Shown here piece after piece: positions 33,819 to 41,876 of a stretch of DNA of 64,000 nucleotides (within the stretch, counting starts at the first letter, position 1; each line of letters starts with the position of its first letter). Where the stretch lies: NCBI GenBank assembly GCA_016839585.1, contig JAEOTZ010000050.1, positions 1-64,000 on the forward strand, given 5' to 3'. The notes beneath the pieces were generated by a model. The model was given only the letters and a program-made list of their open reading frames with translations, had not been told where the DNA came from and did not search any database. Source of the stretch: Promethearchaeota archaeon. GTDB lineage: Archaea > Asgardarchaeota > Lokiarchaeia > Sigyniarchaeales > SOKP01. The translations under genes were made by a program, and so were the position numbers.

Positions 33819-34391
33819 TTAAGGATAACCTATGGGAATAATATAGAGAGGTTCAATCTTTTTTGGAAGTTTTAATACTTTCTTTACATTATCATCCTCA
33901 AAAGCTCCTATTGGCACTGAAGCTAAATCTAAAGCAACAGCTTCTAGATGTATATTTTGAGCGCAATGTCCAACTTCCATAAATACATATCGTATTCCTC
34001 TTTGACGATAATTCCAAGTTGTTCTTGAATATTCAGCACAAATAATAATATTCATATATGATTCAGCAATAGACTCTTGATCCCAAGACGCAGCTGCTAA
34101 TTTACCTTCTAATTTCTCCTCAGTAACTAATTCTAAAGAATGTCTATCAATATCATAGTGAAAAAAGCCTTTATCCTTTATTGTGACATAAATCTCTAAA
34201 GGATATGTTGCGCCAGCAGAGGGTACAGTTCTTTTATATCCCTTTTTTCCTTGTGTTGCCCATAGAATCTGTGAAATCTTCTCAATTTCAATACTTTTCT
34301 TTTTATAATGTCTTACACTCTCACGTTCATAAATACATTCTTCAAGACTTTTAATCCCCTTTAGTTTTGGCTTTGGAAGTTGGATTGCTAT
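33819..34391 (-). CDS. SagB-type nitroreductase, non-canonical ATA start
   Basis: A 190-codon frame encoding an intact SagB/nitroreductase-family protein: 'SVRHYKKKSIEIEKISQILWATQG', 'RTVPSAGATYPLEIYVTI', 'GFFHYDIDRHSLEL', 'GIRYVFMEVGHCAQNIHLEAV'. The only in-frame ATG that would give a called gene (34055) starts after the FMN site and discards most of the domain. The frame is open upstream to ATA-GCA-ATC-CAA at 34391, with an AAAGGTG ribosome site ending exactly 7 nt before the ATA, and a stop two codons further upstream. So ATA is the likely start. It is shorter than the 250-residue homologue at 16295. Confidence 0.75.
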   Translation of the reverse strand: MAIQLPKPKLKGIKSLEECIYERESVRHYKKKSIEIEKISQILWATQGKKGYKRTVPSAGATYPLEIYVTIKDKGFFHYDIDRHSLELVTEEKLEGKLAAASWDQESIAESYMNIIICAEYSRTTWNYRQRGIRYVFMEVGHCAQNIHLEAVALDLASVPIGAFEDDNVKKVLKLPKKIEPLYIIPIGYP

Positions 34392-34405
34392 TTTTTAACA
34401 CCTTT
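34389..34405 (-). promoter_or_regulatory. Ribosome site before an ATA start codon
   Basis: On the minus strand AAAGGTG is followed by TTAAAAA (7 nt) and ATA. There is no ATG, GTG or TTG in the right frame at this position. The spacing equals that of normal genes here. Confidence 0.5.
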
Positions 34406-34500
34406 AATTTAAGATTTTATAATCTAATAAAGAATATTCAATTAATATTTATTTCCTTGATAATAACAAGTTTTATTTTTATCAAATGAAATAAGTTCTT

Positions 34501-34854
34501 ATGGCATCAGAACCTATTTTGGAAGGCATGTTCCAAGAATGGAATGATTTAAATAAACAAGCCCAAGAATCTCTTGGACAATTTGATTTCTCTAAAATTA
34601 AGGAAATAAGAAAAAAACAGAAAAAACTTGAAGATTCTATATTTAATGTACTTAAAGATAATGCGCCAGATAATATTAAAAAGATATTACCTGAAGTTGG
34701 TGAGATGGAAGTTGGTTTTGAAAGTGAAGGTAATATTTTTTATTTTGTAATGTATGATCCTGAAGATGAGGATGATGAAAATCCAAAACTTATTGCAATC
34801 ACTCTTGATGCTAATAAAAAGGTTGATATGATTAAAGATTTTGAAATTGAATAA
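34501..34854 (+). CDS. Hypothetical acidic protein (117 aa)
   Basis: A soluble 117-residue protein: an N-terminal helical half rich in Lys/Gln/Glu ('KIKEIRKKQKKLEDSIF'), then a beta-rich half with an acidic loop 'YDPEDEDDENPKLIAITLD'. No family recognised. Convergent with the acyl-CoA dehydrogenase gene. Confidence 0.5.
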   Translation: MASEPILEGMFQEWNDLNKQAQESLGQFDFSKIKEIRKKQKKLEDSIFNVLKDNAPDNIKKILPEVGEMEVGFESEGNIFYFVMYDPEDEDDENPKLIAITLDANKKVDMIKDFEIE

Positions 34855-34891
34855 CTAAAAGAAAAAAGAAAATAAATTAGAAATAAGTTAC

Positions 34892-36421
34892 TTAAAACTT
34901 ATCCGAATCATCATACCATTCTGGAAACCACTGATAATACTCTTTTGGGAATGCTTTCTTTAATCCCAAGTATGTTGCTTTAACTAATACCATCTTACCA
35001 GAACGGTCTCTATGGGAAACAACGAGCTTTTGTTTTTCAAGTGATTCTAAAATCTTTCCAATAGTAGACCTACTACCCCCGATATCTTCCTTTATATCAT
35101 CAATAGTCATATATATTCCTGGATTAACTTTATAATCGTGAGCAATAACTTTTAAAATATTTTCCTCGTTTACATCTAATCCTTTAAATTTCGACTCTCT
35201 TTTTGAGATAATGGGTGCATTAACCTCATCATTCCATCTTAATCTGATATGTTTATTATACATGGGTAACATTGAACTAAACCGATATATTATCATTTTT
35301 TGAACTTCTGTTGTACCTGCTGCTATTTCTCCTATTTTTGATTCTCTTAGTATTCTCTCTACAGGAAGGAATCTAGTGAGGCCATCCCCTCCAAGGACCT
35401 GAATCGCTTTAATCCCAACTTCTCGCACGAATTCTGTATTTACCATTTTTGCAATGGAAGCTTCAATCATAGGCTCTTTACCATCATCTAATAATTTGGC
35501 ACAATGATAAGAAAACAATCTGGCTAATTTTGCTTTAGTAATAATATCTGCAATTTCATTCTGAATTCCAGGGAATTGAATCGTAGCTCGATTAAATTGT
35601 ACTCGTCGTTTTGTATAGTAAAAGAGTAAAGAAACGATGTCTTCGAATAGCCCTCCAAACACAGTGGCACCAATCAACCTTTCAAAATTCAGTCCTGCCA
35701 TCATCACATTCCAACCTTTCCCTACGGTACCAATCCGGTTTTCATCTGGTATTCTTACATTTTCAAAGTCAATATATCCATTTGGTACGTTATCAAATCC
35801 AATTAATGGATTAATTTTTTCAAGCGTAAAACCAGGTCTCCCTTTTTCTACCATAAAAGAGGTCAAATGACCATATTGTTTACGAATAGAGGGATCTTCA
35901 TTAGTTTTGGCATATATAAAATATCTGTCTGAAACACCGGCACCTGTAATAAATCTTTTTTTACCATTTATTACCCACTCATCTCCATCTTTTTCTGCAG
36001 TCGTAAAAATATTTGCGGCATCAGATCCGGCAAAAGGTTCAGTGATACAGAGTGCACCTAATTCATTCCCTTTTGCGATTTTATGAAGCCATTTTTCTTT
36101 TTGCTTTTCAGTCCCAAATCTTAGAATTTGCTCTGTACCTGCCAGCATACTCACAGTAAAGACGTGCCCTACTGCATAAAGACGTCCTAATTGCTCAGCA
36201 ACTATACATGAGCCGGTAGCACCTAATCCCATTCCTCCATACTCTCTTGGAACACCTACTCCAAAATATCCCTCATCAGCAACTTTTCTCACCAATGGCC
36301 AAGGAAACTTAGAATTCCAAAAATATTCTTCAGCTTCTTCAAAATTATCTTCTACAAATTGAGACACCTTTTTAGCAACTTCCTTTTGCTCATCTGTCCA
36401 CCAAAAAAACGGTTCAATCAT
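34892..36421 (-). CDS. Acyl-CoA dehydrogenase with C-terminal winged-helix extension
   Basis: A 509-residue protein. Residues 1 to about 400 are a full acyl-CoA dehydrogenase: 'VPREYGGMGLGATGSCIVAEQLGR', 'ALCITEPFAGSDAANIFTTAE' (FAD/substrate loop), 'KRFITGAGVSDRYFIYAKT', and near the end 'QVLGGDGLTRFLPVERILRE' and 'KIGEIAAGTTEVQKMII', where an active-site Glu normally lies. The last ~100 residues add a helical segment and a winged-helix-like domain ('YMTIDDIKEDIGGSRSTIGKILESLEKQKLVV'). That tail is not part of normal ACADs. The enzyme oxidises acyl-CoA to enoyl-CoA and needs an electron acceptor such as ETF, which is not seen nearby. Confidence 0.88.
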   Translation of the reverse strand: MIEPFFWWTDEQKEVAKKVSQFVEDNFEEAEEYFWNSKFPWPLVRKVADEGYFGVGVPREYGGMGLGATGSCIVAEQLGRLYAVGHVFTVSMLAGTEQILRFGTEKQKEKWLHKIAKGNELGALCITEPFAGSDAANIFTTAEKDGDEWVINGKKRFITGAGVSDRYFIYAKTNEDPSIRKQYGHLTSFMVEKGRPGFTLEKINPLIGFDNVPNGYIDFENVRIPDENRIGTVGKGWNVMMAGLNFERLIGATVFGGLFEDIVSLLFYYTKRRVQFNRATIQFPGIQNEIADIITKAKLARLFSYHCAKLLDDGKEPMIEASIAKMVNTEFVREVGIKAIQVLGGDGLTRFLPVERILRESKIGEIAAGTTEVQKMIIYRFSSMLPMYNKHIRLRWNDEVNAPIISKRESKFKGLDVNEENILKVIAHDYKVNPGIYMTIDDIKEDIGGSRSTIGKILESLEKQKLVVSHRDRSGKMVLVKATYLGLKKAFPKEYYQWFPEWYDDSDKF

Positions 36422-36735
36422 CCTTATTTATCCTCATCAATTTTACAATATTAAAATGTTCTTTAATTTTATAAGAAATAATAGTAAATTGTATTTCAAT
36501 TTTCTTTAATAATGCAGTTTTTAATCAGTTTTTTAAAATTATTTCGATAAGATAATATAAAATCCAATTGTCCTTAAAATAGAATCTTTGACAAAAAGAT
36601 TTAACTACTGTTATTTCTTTATTTTTAATATTTATACCCGATTACACTAAAAAATGAAGTGAATCTAAGATCTCTATTCCCGCATCTTTACGAGAAGGAC
36701 CAAGAACAACAAATGTTTTAGCTAAAAAAAGATAT
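36422..36735. other. Intergenic region (314 bp) with a probable 5' extension of the next gene
   Basis: Divergent gap. From 36658 onward the frame of the 36736 gene is open and reads like a real N-terminus ('SESKISIPASLREGPRTTNV'). An ATG at 36654 would start it if one A were absent (ATG-AGT-GAA-TCT), so a one-base shift probably hides the true start. The first ~230 bp hold only AT-rich promoter-like sequence. Confidence 0.45.
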
Positions 36736-38283
36736 ATGATTTTATATTTTATAATTATAACTTTAAGTGCTCAACCATCAATTTTATGGATTTGGTACTT
36801 CTGGCAGCATTTTCCTAAACTGGAGCTAATGTTTTATTTGCTTTTTCCTTTAGTTTTTTTTATAGGTATTATTCTTTTAATTTTGAGTTCTATTATAGTT
36901 GCAAAAGTCGCGGTATTTTTGGTAAATTTAATACATAAACCTAAAGAAGGTGTTTTTTTTAGAAACAAAAAGGATAAAGATTATTGTTATTGGAGTTTAA
37001 GATCTGTTATAAAAAAATGGCCTGTATGGCTAGCTCGTCAATTATCTTTACCTTTACTCGAATCTATAGCTTTTAAAATTTTAGGAGTAAAAACATCTTT
37101 TTCTAATTCCTTAAATGAAGGGTGGGTTGATTGTGAATTTGTTGAATTTGGTAAAAATGTAAAAATTGGTCAAGGTAGCCTTATAATGTCTAATATAATT
37201 GTTCAAGATAAATTAATCATAAAAAAGGTGATAATTAAAGATAATGTAATTATTGGTGCTCATGCTGTCGTTTTACCCGGAACTGTAATTGAACCAAATA
37301 CTATTCTTGATGTAATATCTATGACAACCATTAATCAATATCTTGAAAGTGATTCAGTATATCGGGGCGTACCTGCTAAAAAACTAGAGGAAAATAATTT
37401 AAGCAAAAATGTAGAAGCACTTAAAACCTTAATTTTTGAGGAAGCTATTGAAAAAGAGTTTAATGAAGAAGATTTAAGAGCATATGTAAAAGAATTATCA
37501 GTACCATTTCATTTTTACATTATTACCGGGTGGGTTATTATAGGATGTTCATTTATAATACCTGGATTTCTATTTATCCTATTTCTTTTTGGGGTGTTAA
37601 TTCCACATACCTTATCAACAACATTATCGTTAGAATCACTCTTGAGTATAGATGTAATTGTACTTTCATTATTAACTCCTTTAATTTTTATCGGAATATA
37701 TTTATTGCATTTATTTTTTGTTGCTCTATTTACAAAATGGTTCTATAAATTAGCAGATAAAAGAGGACCAGAGCAAGGCGTATATGATCGAAACTTAGAT
37801 GAATCTTCTACAGTCTTAGATTATTATCATTTTAGATCCTTTCTATTCAAATACCCAGTTTTCGCATTTATACGTTCTCCATTTCCGTGGTTAATAAATT
37901 GGGAATTAAAATTCATAAGATCTAATCAAGTTGGAAAAAATACAATTTTTGAGGAAGTTTTTTTCCATAGTCATATTGATTTTGGGAAAAATTGCTATAT
38001 TGGGACATTTGCTCATATTACTAATCATTTAGTTGATGGTGTATATGGGGAAGAAAATTTAACTTTTTTTGGAGCAGATGTTGGCAATAATTGTATTTTT
38101 AGTGCTTCAAATGGATCGCTGCCAGGATTGGAAATGGGAGATAATTCAACTATATTACCTATGTGTGCGACAATTAAATATGATAAGCTAGGAAAGAATG
38201 GAATATATGGTGGATTCCCTGCAAAAAAACTTGATATGAACGAAATTAAAGAAATTTTTGGAGGAGAATATGATGGAGAGTGA
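36736..38283 (+). CDS. Membrane protein with two left-handed beta-helix (hexapeptide) transferase modules
   Basis: A 515-residue protein of two similar halves, each with membrane helices followed by a hexapeptide-repeat beta-helix ('VEFGKNVKIGQGSLIMSNIIVQ', 'VIIGAHAVVLPGTVIEPNTIL', and 'IDFGKNCYIGTFAHITNHLVDG', 'VGNNCIFSASNGSLPGLEMGD'). The phrase 'YRGVPAKKL' / 'YGGFPAKKL' ends each beta-helix. This architecture resembles the C-terminal membrane/transferase part of Pls-type (epsilon-poly-lysine) and related peptide synthetases. No adenylation domain is near. It likely transfers an acyl or aminoacyl group at the membrane. It overlaps the next, homologous gene. The true start may lie upstream at 36654 (one-base shift). 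Confidence 0.75.
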   Translation: MILYFIIITLSAQPSILWIWYFWQHFPKLELMFYLLFPLVFFIGIILLILSSIIVAKVAVFLVNLIHKPKEGVFFRNKKDKDYCYWSLRSVIKKWPVWLARQLSLPLLESIAFKILGVKTSFSNSLNEGWVDCEFVEFGKNVKIGQGSLIMSNIIVQDKLIIKKVIIKDNVIIGAHAVVLPGTVIEPNTILDVISMTTINQYLESDSVYRGVPAKKLEENNLSKNVEALKTLIFEEAIEKEFNEEDLRAYVKELSVPFHFYIITGWVIIGCSFIIPGFLFILFLFGVLIPHTLSTTLSLESLLSIDVIVLSLLTPLIFIGIYLLHLFFVALFTKWFYKLADKRGPEQGVYDRNLDESSTVLDYYHFRSFLFKYPVFAFIRSPFPWLINWELKFIRSNQVGKNTIFEEVFFHSHIDFGKNCYIGTFAHITNHLVDGVYGEENLTFFGADVGNNCIFSASNGSLPGLEMGDNSTILPMCATIKYDKLGKNGIYGGFPAKKLDMNEIKEIFGGEYDGE

Positions 38284-39172
38284 AAAATCTATTTCAAGAA
38301 TCGAAGATATTAAATCGATCGATATAAAAAAAATACCTATAACAACTAATGTTTTTACTTGGAATTATGTGGGAGTAATTCTCTTCCTATTATTACATAT
38401 TTTATCCTTTATGATGCCTTCTGTGATGATTTTAACTTTTTATAGTTTTGCGATGGATTCGAATTTCTTTCACTGGCGTATTTTAGTTATAGGTGTTGAT
38501 ATTTTAGTATGGTGGGGATCTTATCTTCTTATTAGTTTGCTTTTTGGAAAGTTTATTTTAATAATTTTAAAACTACTTCATAGACCCAGAGAAGGTCTTT
38601 TTAAAGTAAATACTCATGATAGAGATTACTACTTTTTTTGTTTAAGAGTAACTGTGAAAAAATACATCTTTTGGATATGGAATAATTTTTGTTTTCCCTG
38701 GGTAAACAATTTTGCATTCAAAATGTGTGATATGAGAGCAGATTTTAAAAGTACTATGTTTGATGGTTGGAGTGACGTTGAATTTATTGATTTTGGAAAC
38801 AATATAATGATTGGACAAGCTGCCCAAGTTTTTTCAAGTATTATTATTAGAATTGATAATATAGACTATCTTTTAATTAAAAAAGTAATTATAGGAGATC
38901 ATGTTGTACTTGGAGCAAATTGTATCGTTACTCCCGGTACTATTGTTTGTAAAGGAACAACCTTAGGTGTGTGGACAGTTACTCATATTAATCAAATTTT
39001 GGACCCATATTGGATTTATATTGGAAATCCAGCCAGAAAATACCAACCTGTTCAAAAAGCAATTGAAGATAGTAAGAAACAAGCAGTAAGAAGAGTTGTA
39101 GATACAGGTGAAAGAACCCAATTTGATGTCCACCAATTCATACGAAAAAAAAAAGTCAACAAAAGTAACTAA
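38273..39172 (+). CDS. Membrane-bound left-handed beta-helix transferase (third module)
   Basis: A protein of about 299 residues homologous to each half of the preceding gene: two to three membrane helices ('NYVGVILFLLLHILSFMMPSVMILTF', 'WWGSYLLISLLFGKFILIILKLL'), 'HRPREGLFKVNTHDRDYYFFCLR', then the beta-helix 'IDFGNNIMIGQAAQVFSSIII', 'VVLGANCIVTPGTIVCKGTTL' and 'YIGNPARKY'. I place the start at 38273 (ATG 6 nt after a GGAGGAG site) rather than the TTG at 38258; it overlaps the upstream gene by 11 bp, so translation is coupled. Confidence 0.78.
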   Translation: MESEKSISRIEDIKSIDIKKIPITTNVFTWNYVGVILFLLLHILSFMMPSVMILTFYSFAMDSNFFHWRILVIGVDILVWWGSYLLISLLFGKFILIILKLLHRPREGLFKVNTHDRDYYFFCLRVTVKKYIFWIWNNFCFPWVNNFAFKMCDMRADFKSTMFDGWSDVEFIDFGNNIMIGQAAQVFSSIIIRIDNIDYLLIKKVIIGDHVVLGANCIVTPGTIVCKGTTLGVWTVTHINQILDPYWIYIGNPARKYQPVQKAIEDSKKQAVRRVVDTGERTQFDVHQFIRKKKVNKSN

Positions 39173-39234
39173 GATTTAAATGGTAAGAAATGGAACGTTC
39201 AAGAAAAAATGATTAAAAACAGAGATAATAAATA

Positions 39235-39924
39235 TTAATAAAAATCTTCTTTATTTTCTTTTTTTTTAAGTGCTTTCTTTTCTAACATTTTTGAATATAC
39301 CTCCCATTTATCTATTTCACCTGGTTTTTTCTCAGAAATAATAAAAGTACAGCATTCTGCTCCTGTAGGAATTGTTTTTGTGAATTCTATTTGATATTCT
39401 TTATCTAATATATTAGAATCTCTAAATGCGTTTATAATTCCTTGTACTAAGTATCTTTGAACTCTACAATCAAAAGCTGAATACACATCTTGTAGTGGAC
39501 ACCATAAGATATCAAATGAACATTGTTTATCGTTATCTATTCGTGGATCTTCTATAGAGGTCCATGCTTGTGTGTTTATAATTGTTGCTAAAAAACTCAT
39601 CAATTCTATAGGGCTTATTTCTAATGGAATAGTAATATCCTTTATTATTTGTTCTCCTACCATATATCCAGTTTTTATTAGTGCTTCATTTACAGCTTTT
39701 TGACCTTCTATTCCAAATCTAGCTTCATTCTCTTTTAAAATATTAATTACTCCCATGGACATAAACAGCCCAAATTGGAGTAAGGATGTTGGATCAAAAT
39801 CTTTTCGGTTTAAAGCTTTTTCTTTAAATTGATCTAACGCTTCTTTAAAAGGTTCGCCTAATTTAGACCTATTCCAATTTGTTTCTGTACGTTTTCCTCC
39901 TTTTAATATACCTTTTTTTATCAC
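39235..39924 (-). CDS. Probable L-2-amino-thiazoline-4-carboxylic acid hydrolase-family protein
   Basis: A 229-residue helical protein with the Cys-containing pattern seen in the ATC hydrolase-like family: 'SFDILWCPLQDVYSAFDCRVQRYLVQGIINAF' and 'IPTGAECCTFIISEKKPGEID'. Many members of this family are not hydrolases but small-molecule or metal-binding proteins. The GTG start is 7 nt after GAGAG. No neighbouring gene points to a pathway. The family assignment is moderate. Confidence 0.5.
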   Translation of the reverse strand: MIKKGILKGGKRTETNWNRSKLGEPFKEALDQFKEKALNRKDFDPTSLLQFGLFMSMGVINILKENEARFGIEGQKAVNEALIKTGYMVGEQIIKDITIPLEISPIELMSFLATIINTQAWTSIEDPRIDNDKQCSFDILWCPLQDVYSAFDCRVQRYLVQGIINAFRDSNILDKEYQIEFTKTIPTGAECCTFIISEKKPGEIDKWEVYSKMLEKKALKKKENKEDFY

Positions 39925-40041
39925 TATTTATCTCTCATAAGTATAAATTTTATCTTTTAATATTCTAAATAATTAACTAACAAAGAAATAATTTAATATT
40001 TAAGTTAAAAATATTTAAAATTTAAAAATAAGTTGAGTAAT

Positions 40042-40057
40042 GAGGTGAATTGATATC
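40042..40057 (+). promoter_or_regulatory. Ribosome site before an ATC start codon
   Basis: GAGGTG followed by AATTGAT (7 nt) and ATC. The upstream in-frame stop TGA overlaps the ribosome site, and no ATG/GTG/TTG exists in frame before the conserved N-terminus. Confidence 0.5.
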
Positions 40058-40801
40058 TACATAGTAGTGCTGCTACGACATGGAGAAAGCACTTGGAATA
40101 AAGAAAATAGATTTACTGGATGGACCGATGTGGATCTTTCAGAAAAAGGAATTGAAGAAGCGGAAGAAGCTGCTAGATTATTAAAAGAAGGAGGTTATAC
40201 GTTTGATATAGCCTATACATCTGTACTGAAAAGAGGTATAAGAACTCTATGGATAGTTTTAGATCATATGGATTTAATGTGGATACCTGTCTATCGTTCA
40301 TGGCGATTAAATGAAAGACATTATGGAGCATTACAGGGTTTTTATAAGGCTAAAATGGCAGCAGAAGTAGGTGAAGAGCAAGTACTTATTTGGAGAAGGA
40401 GTTATGATACCCCTCCACCCGCTCTTAAAACGACAGATCCCAGATATCCAGGAAATGATCCGATATATAAAAATTTAGATCCAAAGGATATACCACAAAC
40501 AGAATGCTTAAAAGATACAGTTGAGAGATTCTTGCCTTACTGGCATGATGTAATAGCACCAACTATTAAATCTGGAAAAAGAGTGCTGATATCTGCCCAT
40601 GGAAATAGTTTGCGTGCATTAGTAAAATATTTAGATAATGTATCAGAAGAGGAAATAGTGGGTTTAAATATTCCTACAGGGATTCCCCTTATTTATGAAC
40701 TTGATGATGATTTAAAGCCAATAAAACATTACTACCTTGGAGAAGCTGAGAAAGTGAAAGAAGCAATAGAAGCTGTAGCAGCTGAAGGAAAAGCAAAGTA
40801 A
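40055..40801 (+). CDS. gpmA: Phosphoglycerate mutase (cofactor-dependent type), non-canonical ATC start
   Basis: A 248-residue histidine-phosphatase-fold protein: '[20 protein letters not shown]' (phospho-accepting His), '[23 protein letters not shown]', 'RRSYDTPPP' and '[18 protein letters not shown]' (second His). It interconverts 3- and 2-phosphoglycerate. An in-frame GTG at 40067 would cut the first strand. The frame is open upstream to a TGA at 40046, and ATC-TAC-ATA-GTA-GTG at 40055 gives the expected '[12 protein letters not shown]' N-terminus, with a GAGGTG ribosome site exactly 7 nt before the ATC. Most archaea use the unrelated iPGM, so this type is less common in archaea. Confidence 0.85.
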   Translation: MYIVVLLRHGESTWNKENRFTGWTDVDLSEKGIEEAEEAARLLKEGGYTFDIAYTSVLKRGIRTLWIVLDHMDLMWIPVYRSWRLNERHYGALQGFYKAKMAAEVGEEQVLIWRRSYDTPPPALKTTDPRYPGNDPIYKNLDPKDIPQTECLKDTVERFLPYWHDVIAPTIKSGKRVLISAHGNSLRALVKYLDNVSEEEIVGLNIPTGIPLIYELDDDLKPIKHYYLGEAEKVKEAIEAVAAEGKAK

Positions 40802-40840
40802 ATTAATAGAAGATGATTTGAAATAAATTCAAAAGTAGGT

Positions 40841-41376
40841 TTGAATTCTAAAATCCATAGATATTTGGTTCTTATTCTATTTTTATTGTTACTTTTCTTA
40901 TCTTTTAATTACATCTCAATTGTTAATGTTAAAGCACAAAGTTATACAGATATTGATGTATCCACAGCACGGACATGATAAATAATAATGCCCAATTTCC
41001 TGATCTAATTGTTTTGGATGTAAGAGATCAATGGGAATATGATGAGGGTCATTTATGTGGTGCAATTTTGATACCGCTTGGTGAACTTGCAACAAGAATT
41101 AGCGAGCTTGAACCTTATAAGGATACAGAGATTATTGTATATTGCAGAATTGGTGGTAGACGTCAAGTTGGAAGCCAGACGCTTGTAGATCACAATTTTA
41201 CGAAAGTATACAATATGCTTGGAGGTATTACAGCATGGGAAGCTGCTGGTTATGAAACATGCTTAGATGAAAATGGACAAGTTATTAATTTTTCATTTGG
41301 AATATTCTTTTTAATATTGCTTAGTACAGTTTCAGTTCTTTTAGTATTATATAAGAAAAAATTAAATAGAAAATAA
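40841..41376 (+). pseudogene. Exported, membrane-anchored rhodanese with a one-base frameshift
   Basis: From TTG at 40841 one frame encodes a signal peptide ('YLVLILFLLLLFLSFNYISI') and 'YTDIDVSTART', then stops at 40978. The overlapping frame from ATG 40975 continues directly with 'MINNNAQFPDLIVLDVRDQWEY', 'GHLCGAILIPLGELA', the catalytic Cys in 'IIVYCRIGGRRQVG' and a C-terminal membrane helix ('IFFLILLSTVSVLLVLY'). Adding one base at about 40975 joins them into a normal rhodanese. It is either a recently broken gene, a sequencing error or a frameshift site. Rhodaneses move sulfane sulfur; this one would face outside. Confidence 0.75.
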
Positions 41377-41407
41377 AAAAAAAGATTTAAAATATTGATT
41401 AATTTTA

Positions 41408-41713
41408 CTACCAAGTCATTCCCATTAATTTAAAGCTATCTGATACACCTGTTAGTGGTTCAAATAGCAAATTAAAACCTTCAATACTGGTAAATGGCAT
41501 AAAATATTTATATATCTCCAATCCTGCCTCTTCAAGTTTCCCTCTTTCAGTGTAAATTATATGGTATTGCTTAAACCCATCTGTTCCTGCTGGTGTATTG
41601 AAAGCTCGCCATTTTGTTACAAAAGGTATCTCTCTGGGCCGTTTTAGATATATTTTTGCTATATCAGCATTTTTATGCATTGGATACCATACAGTTACCA
41701 TTATAATTCCCAT
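41408..41713 (-). CDS. Hypothetical protein, possibly Dabb-like (101 aa)
   Basis: A 101-residue protein with an alpha+beta pattern ('VTVWYPMHKNADIAKIYLK', 'GFKQYHIIYTERGKLEEAGLEIYKYFM') like small stress or EthD/Dabb barrels. ATG follows a GAGGT site by 8 nt, so it is a real gene. Function unknown. Confidence 0.55.
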   Translation of the reverse strand: MGIIMVTVWYPMHKNADIAKIYLKRPREIPFVTKWRAFNTPAGTDGFKQYHIIYTERGKLEEAGLEIYKYFMPFTSIEGFNLLFEPLTGVSDSFKLMGMTW

Positions 41714-41876
41714 AATTAATCAAAACCTCTTTTATTTTTTTATAATTGGATACAAATGTAGGTAAATACTTATCTCAATTTTATTTAAAAGTTATGCATT
41801 TTGTACAAAAATTTTAAAAAAAAATATAAGCATTTGAGCAATTTTATAAAAATACAATAAGAGAAGATATTCTAAT

